From positions 1-33,031 of the forward strand of contig NZ_LLZI01000267.1 of assembly GCF_001509485.1 (NCBI RefSeq): a stretch of 33,031 nucleotides of DNA, written 5' to 3'. Position numbers and translations under genes: made by a program. Source of the stretch: Streptomyces sp. NRRL F-4489. GTDB lineage: Bacteria; Actinomycetota; Actinomycetes; Streptomycetales; Streptomycetaceae. Below are positions 24,194 to 33,031 of this stretch, in pieces. Within the stretch, counting starts at the first letter, position 1; each line of letters starts with the position of its first letter. A model generated the notes under the pieces. That model saw only the letters and a program-made list of their open reading frames with translations. It searched no databases and was not told the DNA's origin.

Positions 24194-25033
24194 TCACACC
24201 AGCGGCCGGGTCAGCTTCCGGCTGCCGGTGCTGTCGGCGGTCAGACTGCACACCACGGCCCGGATGCCCAGCTTGTAGCCGCTGGCGCTGGGGAACTGCA
24301 CGTAGGTGCCCTCGGCCGTGCCGGCCGGCTGCTTGGACGCCTTGTCCTGGAGTTCCGAGGAACACAGCGAGGACGCCTTGTCCTTGATCTCGCTCTGCGT
24401 CCCCAGGCCGCGCGGCAGGGTGTAGACGAAGACGACCTCGGCGTCGTGCGGACCCTGGCAGGACGCGGCGTTGGTGTTGCCGCCGCTGCCGCCGGGCGGG
24501 AGGTCGTAGCAGTCGCCGGTCCGCAGCTCGTAGAAGGGCACCGTGCGGCCGCTGGGCGAGGCTCCGCCGGCTCCCGGGCCGGTGGGCGTCGCGGACGGCG
24601 TGGGATCGCCGTACGGGGACGCGGACGGCGACGCGGAGGCGGAGGACGAGGCACTCGCGCTCGCGGCCGGCCTGGCCTGGCTGCCACCGCCACCGCCGTC
24701 GCTCCATACGAGGACGCCGATGACGACGGCCAGGACGAGCACCCCGGCGCCGATGATCAGCGCGATGGCCGTGCCGTTGCCGCCGCCCCCGGAGGGCGGC
24801 GCGGGCGGCTGCTGCCAGCCACCGGGAGCGCCGCCCGGCCCACCGGGACCGGGCGGGCCGAAACCCCCGCCGGCGGGCGGGCCGTAGGGACCGGCGGGCT
24901 GCTGCCCGGCCGGACCCGCCGCCGGGCCGTAGCCGCCCGGACCGTACCCGCCGCCCGGCGGGCCGAAGCCGCCACCGCCCTGGGGCGGCGGGGGCGGCGG
25001 CTGGTTGGACGGCGGGGGCGGCGGAAAACTCAT
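24194..25033 (-). CDS. Pro/Gly-rich membrane protein with septum-formation-like domain
   Basis: A 279-residue membrane-anchored protein. Residues 1-85 or so are a Pro/Gly/Gln-rich cytoplasmic tail with repeated GGYGP/FGPPG units. One membrane segment follows, TAIALIIGAGVLVLAVVIGV at about 88-108, then an Ala/Ser/Pro linker. The external domain has YELRTGDCYDLPPG, CQGPHDAEVVFVYTL, a Cys in LCSSEL and a Cys near the end, matching the Septum_form-like domain with paired cysteines. Such proteins are common in streptomycetes; their exact role is unknown. The ATG at 25033 has only a weak ribosome site. A minus-strand TAGGGT (25169-25174) might be its -10 box. Confidence 0.8.
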   Translation of the reverse strand: MSFPPPPPSNQPPPPPPQGGGGFGPPGGGYGPGGYGPAAGPAGQQPAGPYGPPAGGGFGPPGPGGPGGAPGGWQQPPAPPSGGGGNGTAIALIIGAGVLVLAVVIGVLVWSDGGGGGSQARPAASASASSSASASPSASPYGDPTPSATPTGPGAGGASPSGRTVPFYELRTGDCYDLPPGGSGGNTNAASCQGPHDAEVVFVYTLPRGLGTQSEIKDKASSLCSSELQDKASKQPAGTAEGTYVQFPSASGYKLGIRAVVCSLTADSTGSRKLTRPLV

Positions 25034-25385
25034 GGCGGATGGTCGCTTCTTCGCTCTGGGGTCAGGGACGCGGTGACCGGTCTGGAGCGTTCCGGGGTGA
25101 AACCTCCACCCCGCGGGCACCGTTGGCGGCCCGGCCGGGGCGGCTCCCGGTCCTGACCGCCCGGACAGACCCTAACGTGCCCGCCGTGTACACCTCATGC
25201 CCGGCGGCGGTCGGTGCCCACCGGCCCGCCCGGCGGCACCGTCCGGCCGCGCCGCGCGGGTTATCCACAGGCCGCCCGCGCCGCGCACCCCGCGATTTAC
25301 GATGCGGCAGCACGCGGGGTCCTGAGCGGCCGGGAGCCCCGCAGCGACAGGGCGTGGGTCACCGGCCGCCGAGGGAGAGTGCTCC
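25034..25385. other. Divergent intergenic region, 352 bp, upstream of the xylulokinase gene
   Basis: No gene is seen. It contains a perfect DnaA-box-like TTATCCACA (25261-25269), a -10-like TACGAT (25298-25303) facing the xylulokinase gene, and a minus-strand -10-like TAGGGT (25169-25174) facing the septum-formation-like gene. No strong TTGAC -35 accompanies either -10 box. Confidence 0.5.
25261..25269 (+). promoter_or_regulatory. DnaA-box-like sequence upstream of the xylulokinase gene
   Basis: TTATCCACA, a perfect match to the E. coli-type DnaA box, is 28 bp before the -10-like TACGAT at 25298-25303. Chance is possible. The window has no other origin-like features. Confidence 0.35.
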
Positions 25386-26855
25386 ATGGGCGCGCAGTCG
25401 GCCGGACCCCTGGTCGTCGGGGTGGACAGCTCCACCCAATCCACCAAGACCCTGGTCGTGGACGCGGACACCGGCCGGGTGGTGGCCCGCGGCCAGGCAC
25501 CGCACGCGGTCAGCGGCGGACCGGGCAAGGAGAGCGATCCACGGGACTGGTGGCGGGCGCTCGGCGAGGCGCTGGAGCAGTGCGGCCCGGCCGCCCGCCA
25601 GGCGTCCGCGGTCTCCGTGGCCGGGCAGCAGCACGGACTGGTCACCCTGGACGCGGCCGGGGAGCCGGTCCGCCCGGCGCTGCTGTGGAACGACGTCCGC
25701 CCGGCCGCGGAAAGCGCCCGCCTGATCGCCGCCGGCGGCGGCCCGGAGGTGTGGGCGGAGCGCGTCGGCAGCGTCCCCGGCCCGGCGTTCACGGTCGCCA
25801 AGTGGGCTTGGCTGCGCGCCCACGAGCCCGAGGCGGCGGCCGCCACCGCCGCCGTCCGGCTGCCGCACGACTACCTCGTCGAGCGGCTGACCGGCCAGGC
25901 GGTCACCGACCGCGGCGACGCCTCCGGCACCGGCTGGTGGGCGTCCGCCACCGGGGCGTACGACGACGGCGTCCTGGAGCTGGCCGGGCTGCCCGCCGGG
26001 AAGCTGCCCCGGGTCGCGCTCCCCGGCGAGGCGGCCGGCACCGTACGGACCACCGAACTCCCGCTCCCCCACGGCGCTTTGGTGGCCGCCGGGACGGGCG
26101 ACAACATGGCCGCCGCGCTCGGCCTGGGCCTGCGCCCCGGACAGCCGGTGCTGAGCCTGGGCACCTCCGGCACCGTCTTCGCGGTCACCACCCGCCGGCC
26201 CGCCGACCCGACCGGCACCGTCGCCGGCTTCGCCGACGCCCGCGGCGACTGGCTGCCGCTGGCCTGCACCCTGAACTGCACCCTCGCCGTGGACCGGATC
26301 GCGGCGCTGCTCGGCCGCGACCGCGAGGCCGTCGAAGCGGGCGGCGGCGCCGTGCTGCTGCCGTTCCTCGACGGCGAGCGCACCCCGAATCTCCCGCACG
26401 CCTCCGGCCTGCTGCACGGGCTGCGCCACGACACCACCCCGGGCCAGCTGCTCCAAGCCGCGTACGACGGCGCGGTGTTCACCCTGCTGCGGGCGCTGGA
26501 CGGCGTACTGGCCGGGGAGGCCGCGCCCGACGCGCCGCTGGTACTGATCGGCGGCGGGGCGCGCGGCACCGCCTGGCGGGAGACCGTACGGCGGCTCTCC
26601 GGCCGCCCGGTGCTGGTGCCCGAGGCGGACGAACTGACCGCGCTCGGGGCCGCGGCGCAGGCGGCCGGCCTGCTGCTGGGCGAGGATCCGGCGGCCGTGG
26701 CCCGCCGCTGGGGCACCGGCCGCGGCGCGCGCCATCCGGCCCGGGAGCGGGACGAGGCGGCGTGGGAGCGGCTGACGGCGACCCTCGCCGACGGCGCGGC
26801 CCTCCTGGCCGACCGACCCGCCCCGGCCACCCTGCCCGCCCACGAAAAACGCTAA
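25386..26855 (+). CDS. xylB: Xylulokinase (FGGY family), candidate encapsulin cargo
   Basis: Phosphorylates D-xylulose or a similar sugar with ATP. The 489-residue product has the FGGY motifs in order: VVGVDSSTQSTKTLVVD at the start, SVAGQQHGLV, LLWNDVRP, catalytic Asp239 in AGTGDNMAAAL, LSLGTSGTVF, LLPFLDGERTPNLPHASG, and the nucleotide site LIGGGARGTAWRETV. GGGAGAG lies about 8 nt before the ATG. No xylose isomerase or sugar transporter is nearby, which is odd for a catabolic enzyme. Two encapsulin shell genes follow on the same strand, and xylulose kinase is a reported cargo class of family 2 encapsulins. It has no long targeting extension; the 20-residue Pro/Ala tail ending LPAHEKR is the only candidate. 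Confidence 0.92.
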   Translation: MGAQSAGPLVVGVDSSTQSTKTLVVDADTGRVVARGQAPHAVSGGPGKESDPRDWWRALGEALEQCGPAARQASAVSVAGQQHGLVTLDAAGEPVRPALLWNDVRPAAESARLIAAGGGPEVWAERVGSVPGPAFTVAKWAWLRAHEPEAAAATAAVRLPHDYLVERLTGQAVTDRGDASGTGWWASATGAYDDGVLELAGLPAGKLPRVALPGEAAGTVRTTELPLPHGALVAAGTGDNMAAALGLGLRPGQPVLSLGTSGTVFAVTTRRPADPTGTVAGFADARGDWLPLACTLNCTLAVDRIAALLGRDREAVEAGGGAVLLPFLDGERTPNLPHASGLLHGLRHDTTPGQLLQAAYDGAVFTLLRALDGVLAGEAAPDAPLVLIGGGARGTAWRETVRRLSGRPVLVPEADELTALGAAAQAAGLLLGEDPAAVARRWGTGRGARHPARERDEAAWERLTATLADGAALLADRPAPATLPAHEKR

Positions 26856-26858
26856 ACC

Positions 26859-26883
26859 CTTTCCATGGAAAGTTATTTCCATG
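26859..26883. promoter_or_regulatory. Palindrome and repeated half-site before the first encapsulin promoter
   Basis: CTTTCCATGGAAAG (26859-26872) is a perfect 14-bp palindrome, and TTTCCATG recurs at 26876-26883. The element is 4 bp after the xylulokinase stop and ends about 17 bp before the -35 box. It has the form of an operator; no T tract follows, so it is unlikely to be a terminator. Confidence 0.5.
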
Positions 26884-26899
26884 CCACCCAATCGAGCGA

Positions 26900-28462
<1,563 letters not shown>

Positions 28463-28469
28463 CGGAAAA

Positions 28470-28497
28470 TCCGGGGAAACCTCGGGGGAACCCCGGA
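28470..28497. terminator. Hairpin between the two shell genes
   Basis: TCCGGGG (28470-28476) pairs with CCCCGGA (28491-28497) around a 14-nt loop. A smaller stem, CGGGG/CCCCG (28483-28487 and 28491-28495), competes with it. A-runs flank it on the plus strand, so the T tract lies on the minus strand. It could limit read-through between the shell genes or stop antisense transcription. Confidence 0.4.
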
Positions 28498-28630
28498 AAA
28501 CCTCCGCCTCATTTACGTCCGCCCTACATCCCCGTATTCCTCTCCCCTCGGCCCATTTCGCCGACCTCCGGGGCGTTCGCAGCCCAACACCCCCGGCACG
28601 CCCCTGACATTTCCCTGACACCCACCCCCT

Positions 28631-28658
28631 GACGTTTACGCACCGACGTTTACGCACC
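28631..28658. repeat. 14-bp tandem repeat before the second shell gene
   Basis: GACGTTTACGCACC occurs twice with no gap (28631-28644 and 28645-28658), ending 24 bp before the ATG. Three CCCTGAC words lie just upstream. It may be a regulator's site or a slippage product. Confidence 0.8.
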
Positions 28659-28682
28659 AACCGGAACAGGTGACCGCCCGTC

Positions 28683-30098
28683 ATGACCACATCCGTGGAC
28701 CCCACGTCCGGCCCGCAGACCGAAGGCGCCGAGCCGCAGCGCTCCAGCCTGGACACCGGGGCCGCCCGCAATCTGGCGACCACGACCAAGACCCCGCCGC
28801 AGATGCAGGGCATCTCCTCGCGGTGGCTGCTGCGGGTCCTGCCCTGGACGCAGGTCTCCGGCGGCACCTACCGCGTCAACCGGCGGCTGACCCACACCCT
28901 GGGCGACGGCCGGGTGGAGTTCGTCAGCGAGGGCGCCGAAGTCCGGGTCATCCCCCAGGAGTTGCGGGAACTGGCCCCCCTGCGCGGCTTCACCGACGAC
29001 CCCACGCTCCAGGAGCTGGCCGGCCGGTTCGCCCAGCGGGACGTCGTCCCCGGTGACGTCGTCGCCGAGAAGGGCACCCGGGCCGACCGCGTCATCCTGA
29101 TCGCGCACGGCAAGTTCGAACGGCTCGGCACCGGCAAGTACGGCGACGAGTTGGTGACCGGTGTACTGGCCGACGGCGACGCGGCCGGCGAGGCGGCCCT
29201 GCTGGGGCCCGACGCCGAGTGGGAGCACACCCTCCGGGCGGTCACCCGCGGTACGGTCCTGACCCTTTCCCGGGCCGACTACGAGGAAGTCCTGGGCCGT
29301 TCGCAGGCCCTGCGCGGGCACATCGAGGCGTTCCGCACCGCGCTCGTCCCGGCGCAGAACAAGCACGGCGAGGCGGCCATCGAACTCGCCGCGGGCCACG
29401 TCGGCGAACCGGAACTGCCCGGCACCTTCGTCGACTACGAGCGGTCCCCGCGGGAGTACGAACTCAGCGTCGCGCAGACCGTACTGAAGATCCACTCGCG
29501 GGTCGCCGACCTCTACAACGACCCGATGAACCAGCTGGACCAGCAGCTGCGGCTCACCGTGGAGGCGCTGCGGGAGCGCCAGGAACACGAGATGATCAAC
29601 AACCGCGAGTTCGGGCTGCTGCACAACGCCGACCTCAAGCAGCGCATCCACACCCGCAGCGGCCCGCCCACCCCCGACGACCTCGACGAGCTGATCTCCC
29701 GCCGCCGCAAGACCCAGTTCCTGCTGGCCCACCCGCGGACCATCGCCGCCATCGGGCGCGAGTGGAACGCGCGCGGCATCTACCCCACGCCCGTCGAGAT
29801 CGACGGCACACCCGTACGCGCCTGGCGCGGCATCCCGCTGCTGCCCTGCAACAAGATTCCGGTCAACCCCGACCAGACCAGCTCGATCATCGCGATGCGG
29901 GTCGGCGAGGAGAACCAAGGCGTCGTCGGCCTGCACCAGACCGGCATCCCGGACGAGTACCGCCCCGGCCTGTCGGTCCGCTTCATGGGCATCAACGACC
30001 AGGCGATCATCAAGTACCTGGTCAGCGCCTACTACTCGGCAGCGGTCCTGGTGCCGGACGCGCTGGGCGTCCTGGAGGACGTCGAGATCGGGCACTGA
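28683..30098 (+). CDS. Family 2B encapsulin shell protein 2 (with cNMP-binding domain)
   Basis: Paralogue of the preceding shell protein, 471 residues, very similar except in the N-terminal 25 residues, the cyclic-nucleotide-binding domain (about 103-212) and a short stretch near [12 protein letters not shown]. Here the phosphate-binding cassette is canonical: AGEAALL (Gly169, Glu170) and Arg185 in LRAVT, so it is the better candidate to bind a cyclic nucleotide. The shell regions are conserved: [43 protein letters not shown], then [38 protein letters not shown]. The ATG at 28683 has only AGGTGACC about 8-15 nt upstream. Both proteins may mix in one shell. Transcription may be separate, since a hairpin and tandem repeat lie between the genes. 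Confidence 0.95.
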   Translation: MTTSVDPTSGPQTEGAEPQRSSLDTGAARNLATTTKTPPQMQGISSRWLLRVLPWTQVSGGTYRVNRRLTHTLGDGRVEFVSEGAEVRVIPQELRELAPLRGFTDDPTLQELAGRFAQRDVVPGDVVAEKGTRADRVILIAHGKFERLGTGKYGDELVTGVLADGDAAGEAALLGPDAEWEHTLRAVTRGTVLTLSRADYEEVLGRSQALRGHIEAFRTALVPAQNKHGEAAIELAAGHVGEPELPGTFVDYERSPREYELSVAQTVLKIHSRVADLYNDPMNQLDQQLRLTVEALRERQEHEMINNREFGLLHNADLKQRIHTRSGPPTPDDLDELISRRRKTQFLLAHPRTIAAIGREWNARGIYPTPVEIDGTPVRAWRGIPLLPCNKIPVNPDQTSSIIAMRVGEENQGVVGLHQTGIPDEYRPGLSVRFMGINDQAIIKYLVSAYYSAAVLVPDALGVLEDVEIGH

Positions 30099-30104
30099 GG
30101 GAGC

Positions 30105-30148
30105 GGGGGCTGGGGGCCCGAGGGGGACGGGGAGGGGACGGGGAGGGG
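30105..30148 (+). repeat. G-quadruplex-prone tract after the second shell gene
   Basis: Seven runs of four or five G lie in 44 bp (30105-30109, 30112-30116, 30122-30126, 30129-30132, 30134-30137, 30140-30143, 30145-30148), all on the plus (RNA-like) strand and starting 6 nt after the stop codon. It includes an imperfect GGGGACGGGGAG duplication. Confidence 0.7.
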
Positions 30149-30284
30149 CTGGTGGCGGAGGGCCGGGTGAGGGCGGGGGCTTGCCGGCTGGGGGGCTCCG
30201 CCGGTCCGGCTCCGGGCGGCCGGGCTTTGGGGGCGGGTCCGGGCTCCGCCGAGGTCGGTCCGCTCCGCGTAGACCTGACCGCCC

Positions 30285-30319
30285 GTCAAGTGGTTGACCG
30301 CTGTCCGTCACGTACGGAC
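30285..30319. promoter_or_regulatory. Compound inverted repeats, candidate operator 1
   Basis: GTCAAGTGGTTGAC (30285-30298) has 5-bp arms around GTGG. Four bases later GTCCGT (30303-30308) and ACGGAC (30314-30319) form a second perfect inverted repeat around CACGT. Confidence 0.45.
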
Positions 30320-30531
30320 GCGGCCGGCCGGCCCGGGGCGCGGCACCGCGAACGGCCGACCCGAGGTGCGGCACCCGGGTGACGCCCATGCGGGCCTCTT
30401 TCCGACCCGGTCGCGGACCGCCGAACGGCGGCATCGCCCCGGCCTCCTGACGGCGTTTCGCGGGGCCGGGGCCGCTCAGGCAGCGTTGGCCGAATCCGAC
30501 CCGCCCCAGTCCCCCGCATCGTCCGTCTTTG

Positions 30532-30545
30532 GTCAAGCCATTGAC
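30532..30545. promoter_or_regulatory. Inverted repeat, candidate operator 2
   Basis: GTCAAGCCATTGAC repeats the arms and spacing of the site at 30285-30298. It overlaps a TTGACA -35-like box (30541-30546), about 107 bp before the amidase start. Confidence 0.45.
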
Positions 30546-30651
30546 ACAACGGCCATTCCCTTGGCAGGGCGCGCGCTGTTGCGCATGATGAACGCACCGG
30601 CCTGTGCGTGACATGTACGCGACCACCCCTCGGTCCTTGTCAGGAGTTCAC

Positions 30652-31296
30652 ATGGAGCCCGACCAGCACTCCCCGGCCCGTCGGCGACTGCTCACCGGCG
30701 CCGCCGCCCTCGCCGCGGCCGCCGCCCTCACCCCCCTCACCCCGGCCGCCGCCGCGACGCCGCGCAAGCGGCCCGCGCGGACCGCGAGCTACCCGCCCGT
30801 CCACTGGTCCCCGGCCAGTTCCGCCAACTACACCGCCGCCAACCGGCCGACCCAGTACGCCATCGACACGGTCGTCATCCATGTGACGCAGGAGACCTTC
30901 GCGGACACCCTGCGGCTCTTCCAGGACCCCGCGCACAAGGCGGCCGCGCACTACGTCGTCCGCTCCTCCGACGGCTACACCGCCCAGTGCGTCCGCGAAC
31001 GGGACGTCGCCTGGCACGCCGGCAACTGGAGCTACAACACCCGCAGCATCGGTATCGAGCACGAGGGCTGGGTTGACGACCCGAAGTGGTTCACCGAATC
31101 GCTCTACACCCATTCCGCGCTGCTCACCGCCGCCATCTGCGACCGCTACGGCATCCCCAAGGACCGCCAACACATCATCGGCCACGTCGAGGTCCCCGGC
31201 ACCGACCACACCGACCCCGGCCAGTACTGGGACTGGGCCCACTACATGGACCTGGTCAAGAGCGCCTCCTTCTGGGAGAGCCCCCTGAACTGGTGA
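30652..31296 (+). CDS. Tat-exported N-acetylmuramoyl-L-alanine amidase
   Basis: Secreted peptidoglycan amidase (Amidase_2/PGRP fold), 214 residues. The N-terminus has a twin-arginine signal, ARRRLLTG at residues 9-16, followed by an Ala-rich hydrophobic segment and AAAATP. The mature domain has VVIHVTQ (His77), SIGIEHEGW (Glu137 likely catalytic) and IIGHVEVPGTDHTDPGQYWDW, giving His178 and Asp188 as likely zinc ligands with His77. I chose the ATG at 30652 because AGGAG lies 5 nt upstream; an ATG-like start at 30604 has none. It would cleave stem peptides from glycan strands outside the cell. A secreted glycosidase gene follows. Confidence 0.93.
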   Translation: MEPDQHSPARRRLLTGAAALAAAAALTPLTPAAAATPRKRPARTASYPPVHWSPASSANYTAANRPTQYAIDTVVIHVTQETFADTLRLFQDPAHKAAAHYVVRSSDGYTAQCVRERDVAWHAGNWSYNTRSIGIEHEGWVDDPKWFTESLYTHSALLTAAICDRYGIPKDRQHIIGHVEVPGTDHTDPGQYWDWAHYMDLVKSASFWESPLNW

Positions 31297-31338
31297 ACGT
31301 GAACAGGTGAACGGGGAGCCGGCGGACGGGGCACCGGC

Positions 31339-31381
31339 GGGCGGCGGTGCGAAATTCCCGTTCGTCCGCGCGCCGCCGCCC
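31339..31381 (+). terminator. Candidate terminator after the amidase gene
   Basis: GGGCGGCGG (31339-31347) pairs with CCGCCGCCC (31373-31381) around a 25-nt loop. GAACGGG near 31312 and CCCGTTC near 31357 offer an alternative pairing. Confidence 0.35.
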
Positions 31382-31461
31382 GGCCCGACCCCACTCGCCG
31401 GCCGCCTGCGTCTGGGCCCCGCTCGCCCACCTCATAGTTGACTTATCGTCAGGAGGCTGTT

Positions 31462-32703
31462 GTGAAGCAGCGGTTGCGCACGTTACGGACGGCCTCCGTA
31501 ACGGTGGTCGCCTGGGGCGTCCTGGTGAGTGGCGGCGCGGCGGGCACGGCCCGGGCGGCGGCGGGCAACGGCTTGGAGCGCTCTACGCCGGTGCGGCTGG
31601 CGCCCGGGGTGACGTACGGCGAGTTCCGGATGGTGCTCCCCCGCGGAACCGTCCACGGCCACCTCCTGACCATCGACCTGTCCGCCCCGTCCGTCTCGGT
31701 GGACCTGCTCACCCCGGGTGCGGTCGCGGCCCGCGCCCCAGTGTCCGAGCTGGCCGGGAGGCGGCACGCGGTCGGCGCGGTCAACGGCGACTTCTTCAAC
31801 ATCAGCGAGGCCCAGCACCCGGGCGTCGAGGCCACCGGCTCCCCGGTCGGGCCCTCGGTGTCCTCGGGCCGGGACCTGAAGGGCCCGGTGCCGGACGGCC
31901 AGCGGTTCGGACCGCCCCTGCCGCCCGGCGCGACGACGGAGGACGTCCTCGCCGTCGGCTACGACCACCGGGCCCGGCTGGACCGGCTCGCCCTGCACGG
32001 CACGGTCCGCGGCCCCGCGGGCACCTGGCCGCTCCGGGGGCTGAACCAGTACGCGCTGCCGGAGAACGGCATCGGCGCGTACACCTCCCGCTGGGGCCAG
32101 GTCTCCCGGGAACGGGCGGTGTGCGGCACCGACACCGACCGGGCCGCGGGCTGCGGCACCGACACCGCCGAGGTCACCGTCCGGGACGGGCGGGTCGCGG
32201 AGACCGCCGCGCGGCCGGGCGCCGGGGTGATCGAACCGGGGTCGGTGGTGCTGGTCGGCCGCGAGGCCGGCGCCCGGCGGCTGCGCGCCCTGCGCCTCGG
32301 CCAACGGGTCCGGGTCACCCACCGGCTCGCCGCCCGGCTCCCGGGCCGGCCGCGGTGCGCGGTCGGCGGCTTCCCGGTGCTCCGGCACGGGCGCCCGGCG
32401 GACGGCCTGGACACGGTGGCGGTGGCGATGCGCACCTCGGCCGGCATCGCGGACCGCGGCCGGACGCTGTACCTGATGGCGCTGGACGGCGAGAAGGGCC
32501 AGCACCAGACCGGCGTCACCGTACGCGAGCTGGCCGAGCTCATGGCGCGGCTGGGGGCCCAGGACGCGCTGAACCTCGACGGCGGCGGCTCCTCGACGTT
32601 CGTCACCCGGGGCCGCGGCGGCGCGGAGCGGGTCCGCAACCACCCGACGGACGGCCGGGAACGCCCGGTCGCCAACGCCGTGGGGATCTTCTCGGGCGGG
32701 TGA
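31462..32703 (+). CDS. Secreted phosphodiester glycosidase (NAGPA/DUF2233-type), TTA codon
   Basis: A 413-residue exported protein. A Sec-type signal (basic start, hydrophobic core, likely cleavage after GTARA) precedes a domain of the phosphodiester glycosidase family, related to the enzyme that removes GlcNAc from phosphodiesters. Hallmarks are VGAVNGDFFNI (about residue 109), LYLMALDGEKGQHQTGVTVRELAELM and NLDGGGSSTF near the C-terminus. The GTG at 31462 has AGGAGG (31451-31456) 5 nt upstream. Codon 8 is TTA (31483-31485), the rare leucine codon read by bldA tRNA, so translation is probably tied to development. TGAC-TTATC-GTCA (31439-31451) just upstream could be regulatory. The natural substrate is unknown. 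Confidence 0.9.
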   Translation: MKQRLRTLRTASVTVVAWGVLVSGGAAGTARAAAGNGLERSTPVRLAPGVTYGEFRMVLPRGTVHGHLLTIDLSAPSVSVDLLTPGAVAARAPVSELAGRRHAVGAVNGDFFNISEAQHPGVEATGSPVGPSVSSGRDLKGPVPDGQRFGPPLPPGATTEDVLAVGYDHRARLDRLALHGTVRGPAGTWPLRGLNQYALPENGIGAYTSRWGQVSRERAVCGTDTDRAAGCGTDTAEVTVRDGRVAETAARPGAGVIEPGSVVLVGREAGARRLRALRLGQRVRVTHRLAARLPGRPRCAVGGFPVLRHGRPADGLDTVAVAMRTSAGIADRGRTLYLMALDGEKGQHQTGVTVRELAELMARLGAQDALNLDGGGSSTFVTRGRGGAERVRNHPTDGRERPVANAVGIFSGG

Positions 32704-32754
32704 GCGGGGCGGTCGGGCTGGGCGAACGGGGGCGTGGCCGGGCGGGTGAGCGGG
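32693..32754. repeat. 16-bp direct repeat across the glycosidase stop codon
   Basis: CGGGCGGGTGAGCGGG occurs at 32693-32708, spanning the stop codon, and again at 32739-32754. It may be a small duplication, or just low-complexity sequence. Confidence 0.6.
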
Positions 32755-33031
32755 TCACCGTTGGGCGAGCACCGGGGGCACGGCTCGGCGGGCGACCGGG
32801 GCGCGGCCGCGCGGCGCGGGCGGGGAGGGGCTCGGGCGGGCCGGGGGCTCGGGCGGGACACCGGGCCGCGCGCCCGCCAGCCTCGCGCCCTGTCGCCCAG
32901 GCCGCCCGGGCCTCGGCTTCCGCCCGGCCCGGCTCCGGCCCGACCGCCCGACCGCTGCCCTGCCCGGCCCGCTCGGCCCTGCCCGCTCGGCCCTGCCCCA
33001 CCCCCGCGCTCGGCCTCGGCCACCCCCCTCC
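32704..33031. other. Non-coding-looking end of the window, 328 bp
   Basis: No convincing gene. The sequence is extremely GC-rich and low in complexity, with the direct repeat described above and a 14-bp tandem repeat GCCCGCTCGGCCCT at 32967-32980 and 32981-32994. A gene reaching in from beyond the window edge cannot be excluded. Confidence 0.5.

Larger units (their letters stand above)
30099..30651. other. Intergenic region, 553 bp, with G-rich tract and paired operators
   Basis: No gene is supported between the second shell gene and the amidase gene. It starts with a G-rich tract (30105-30148) and then carries two copies of GTCAA-N4-TTGAC (30285-30298 and 30532-30545). A third inverted repeat is GTCCGT-N5-ACGGAC (30303-30319). 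The second TTGAC continues as TTGACA, a perfect -35 box, but I see no TANNNT 17-19 bp later. Confidence 0.55.

Overview
The window looks like about 33 kb of chromosome from a Streptomyces-type actinomycete. Base composition is very GC-rich with strong G/C at third codon positions, GTG and TTG starts are common, and several genes belong to families typical of streptomycetes (roadblock/GTPase pairs of conservon type, a DUF6397-like protein, a family 2B encapsulin, proline/glycine-rich septum-formation-like proteins). By eye I found only one in-frame TTA codon, in the last gene. I see no rRNA, tRNA, transposase, integrase or CRISPR array.

Left third (1-11.7 kb). A DctA-type dicarboxylate symporter (minus) is followed by a very stable hairpin. 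Next come a lipoprotein with an L,D-transpeptidase-like domain (minus) and two translationally coupled ABC exporter half-transporters (plus). The exporter pair appears to have one intact and one degenerate ATP site. Beyond it lie a YdjM/DUF457 membrane protein (minus), a Ski2-like DEAD/DEAH helicase, a TesB thioesterase and a small winged-helix-like protein.

Middle (11.7-24.2 kb). A DUF6397-like protein, a roadblock/LC7 protein and a CvnD-like GTPase lie on the minus strand. The last two are split by a plus-strand PPOX/F420-type oxidoreductase, so this looks like a broken-up conservon with no sensor kinase and no DUF742 gene. An NCS1-type permease overlaps a methyltransferase, then a DUF2236 oxygenase, two conserved unknowns and a small membrane protein. 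A fused carboxypeptidase-regulatory/YceI protein sits beside a homocysteine S-methyltransferase, followed by a complete polar amino-acid ABC importer (binding lipoprotein, permease, ATPase).

Right third (24.2-33 kb). After a septum-formation-like membrane protein (minus) comes the most interesting block: a xylulokinase followed by two tandem paralogous family 2B encapsulin shell proteins, each with a cyclic-nucleotide-binding domain inserted in an HK97-type shell fold. Xylulose kinase is one of the cargo classes assigned to family 2 encapsulins, so the three genes probably form a two-shell sugar-kinase nanocompartment. The gaps around them hold a perfect palindrome next to a good promoter, a duplicated copy of the first shell gene's last codons, a 14-bp tandem repeat, a hairpin and a G-quadruplex-prone tract. 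The window ends with a Tat-exported N-acetylmuramoyl-L-alanine amidase and a secreted phosphodiester glycosidase carrying the TTA codon, then about 330 bp of GC-rich sequence with short repeats and no convincing gene.
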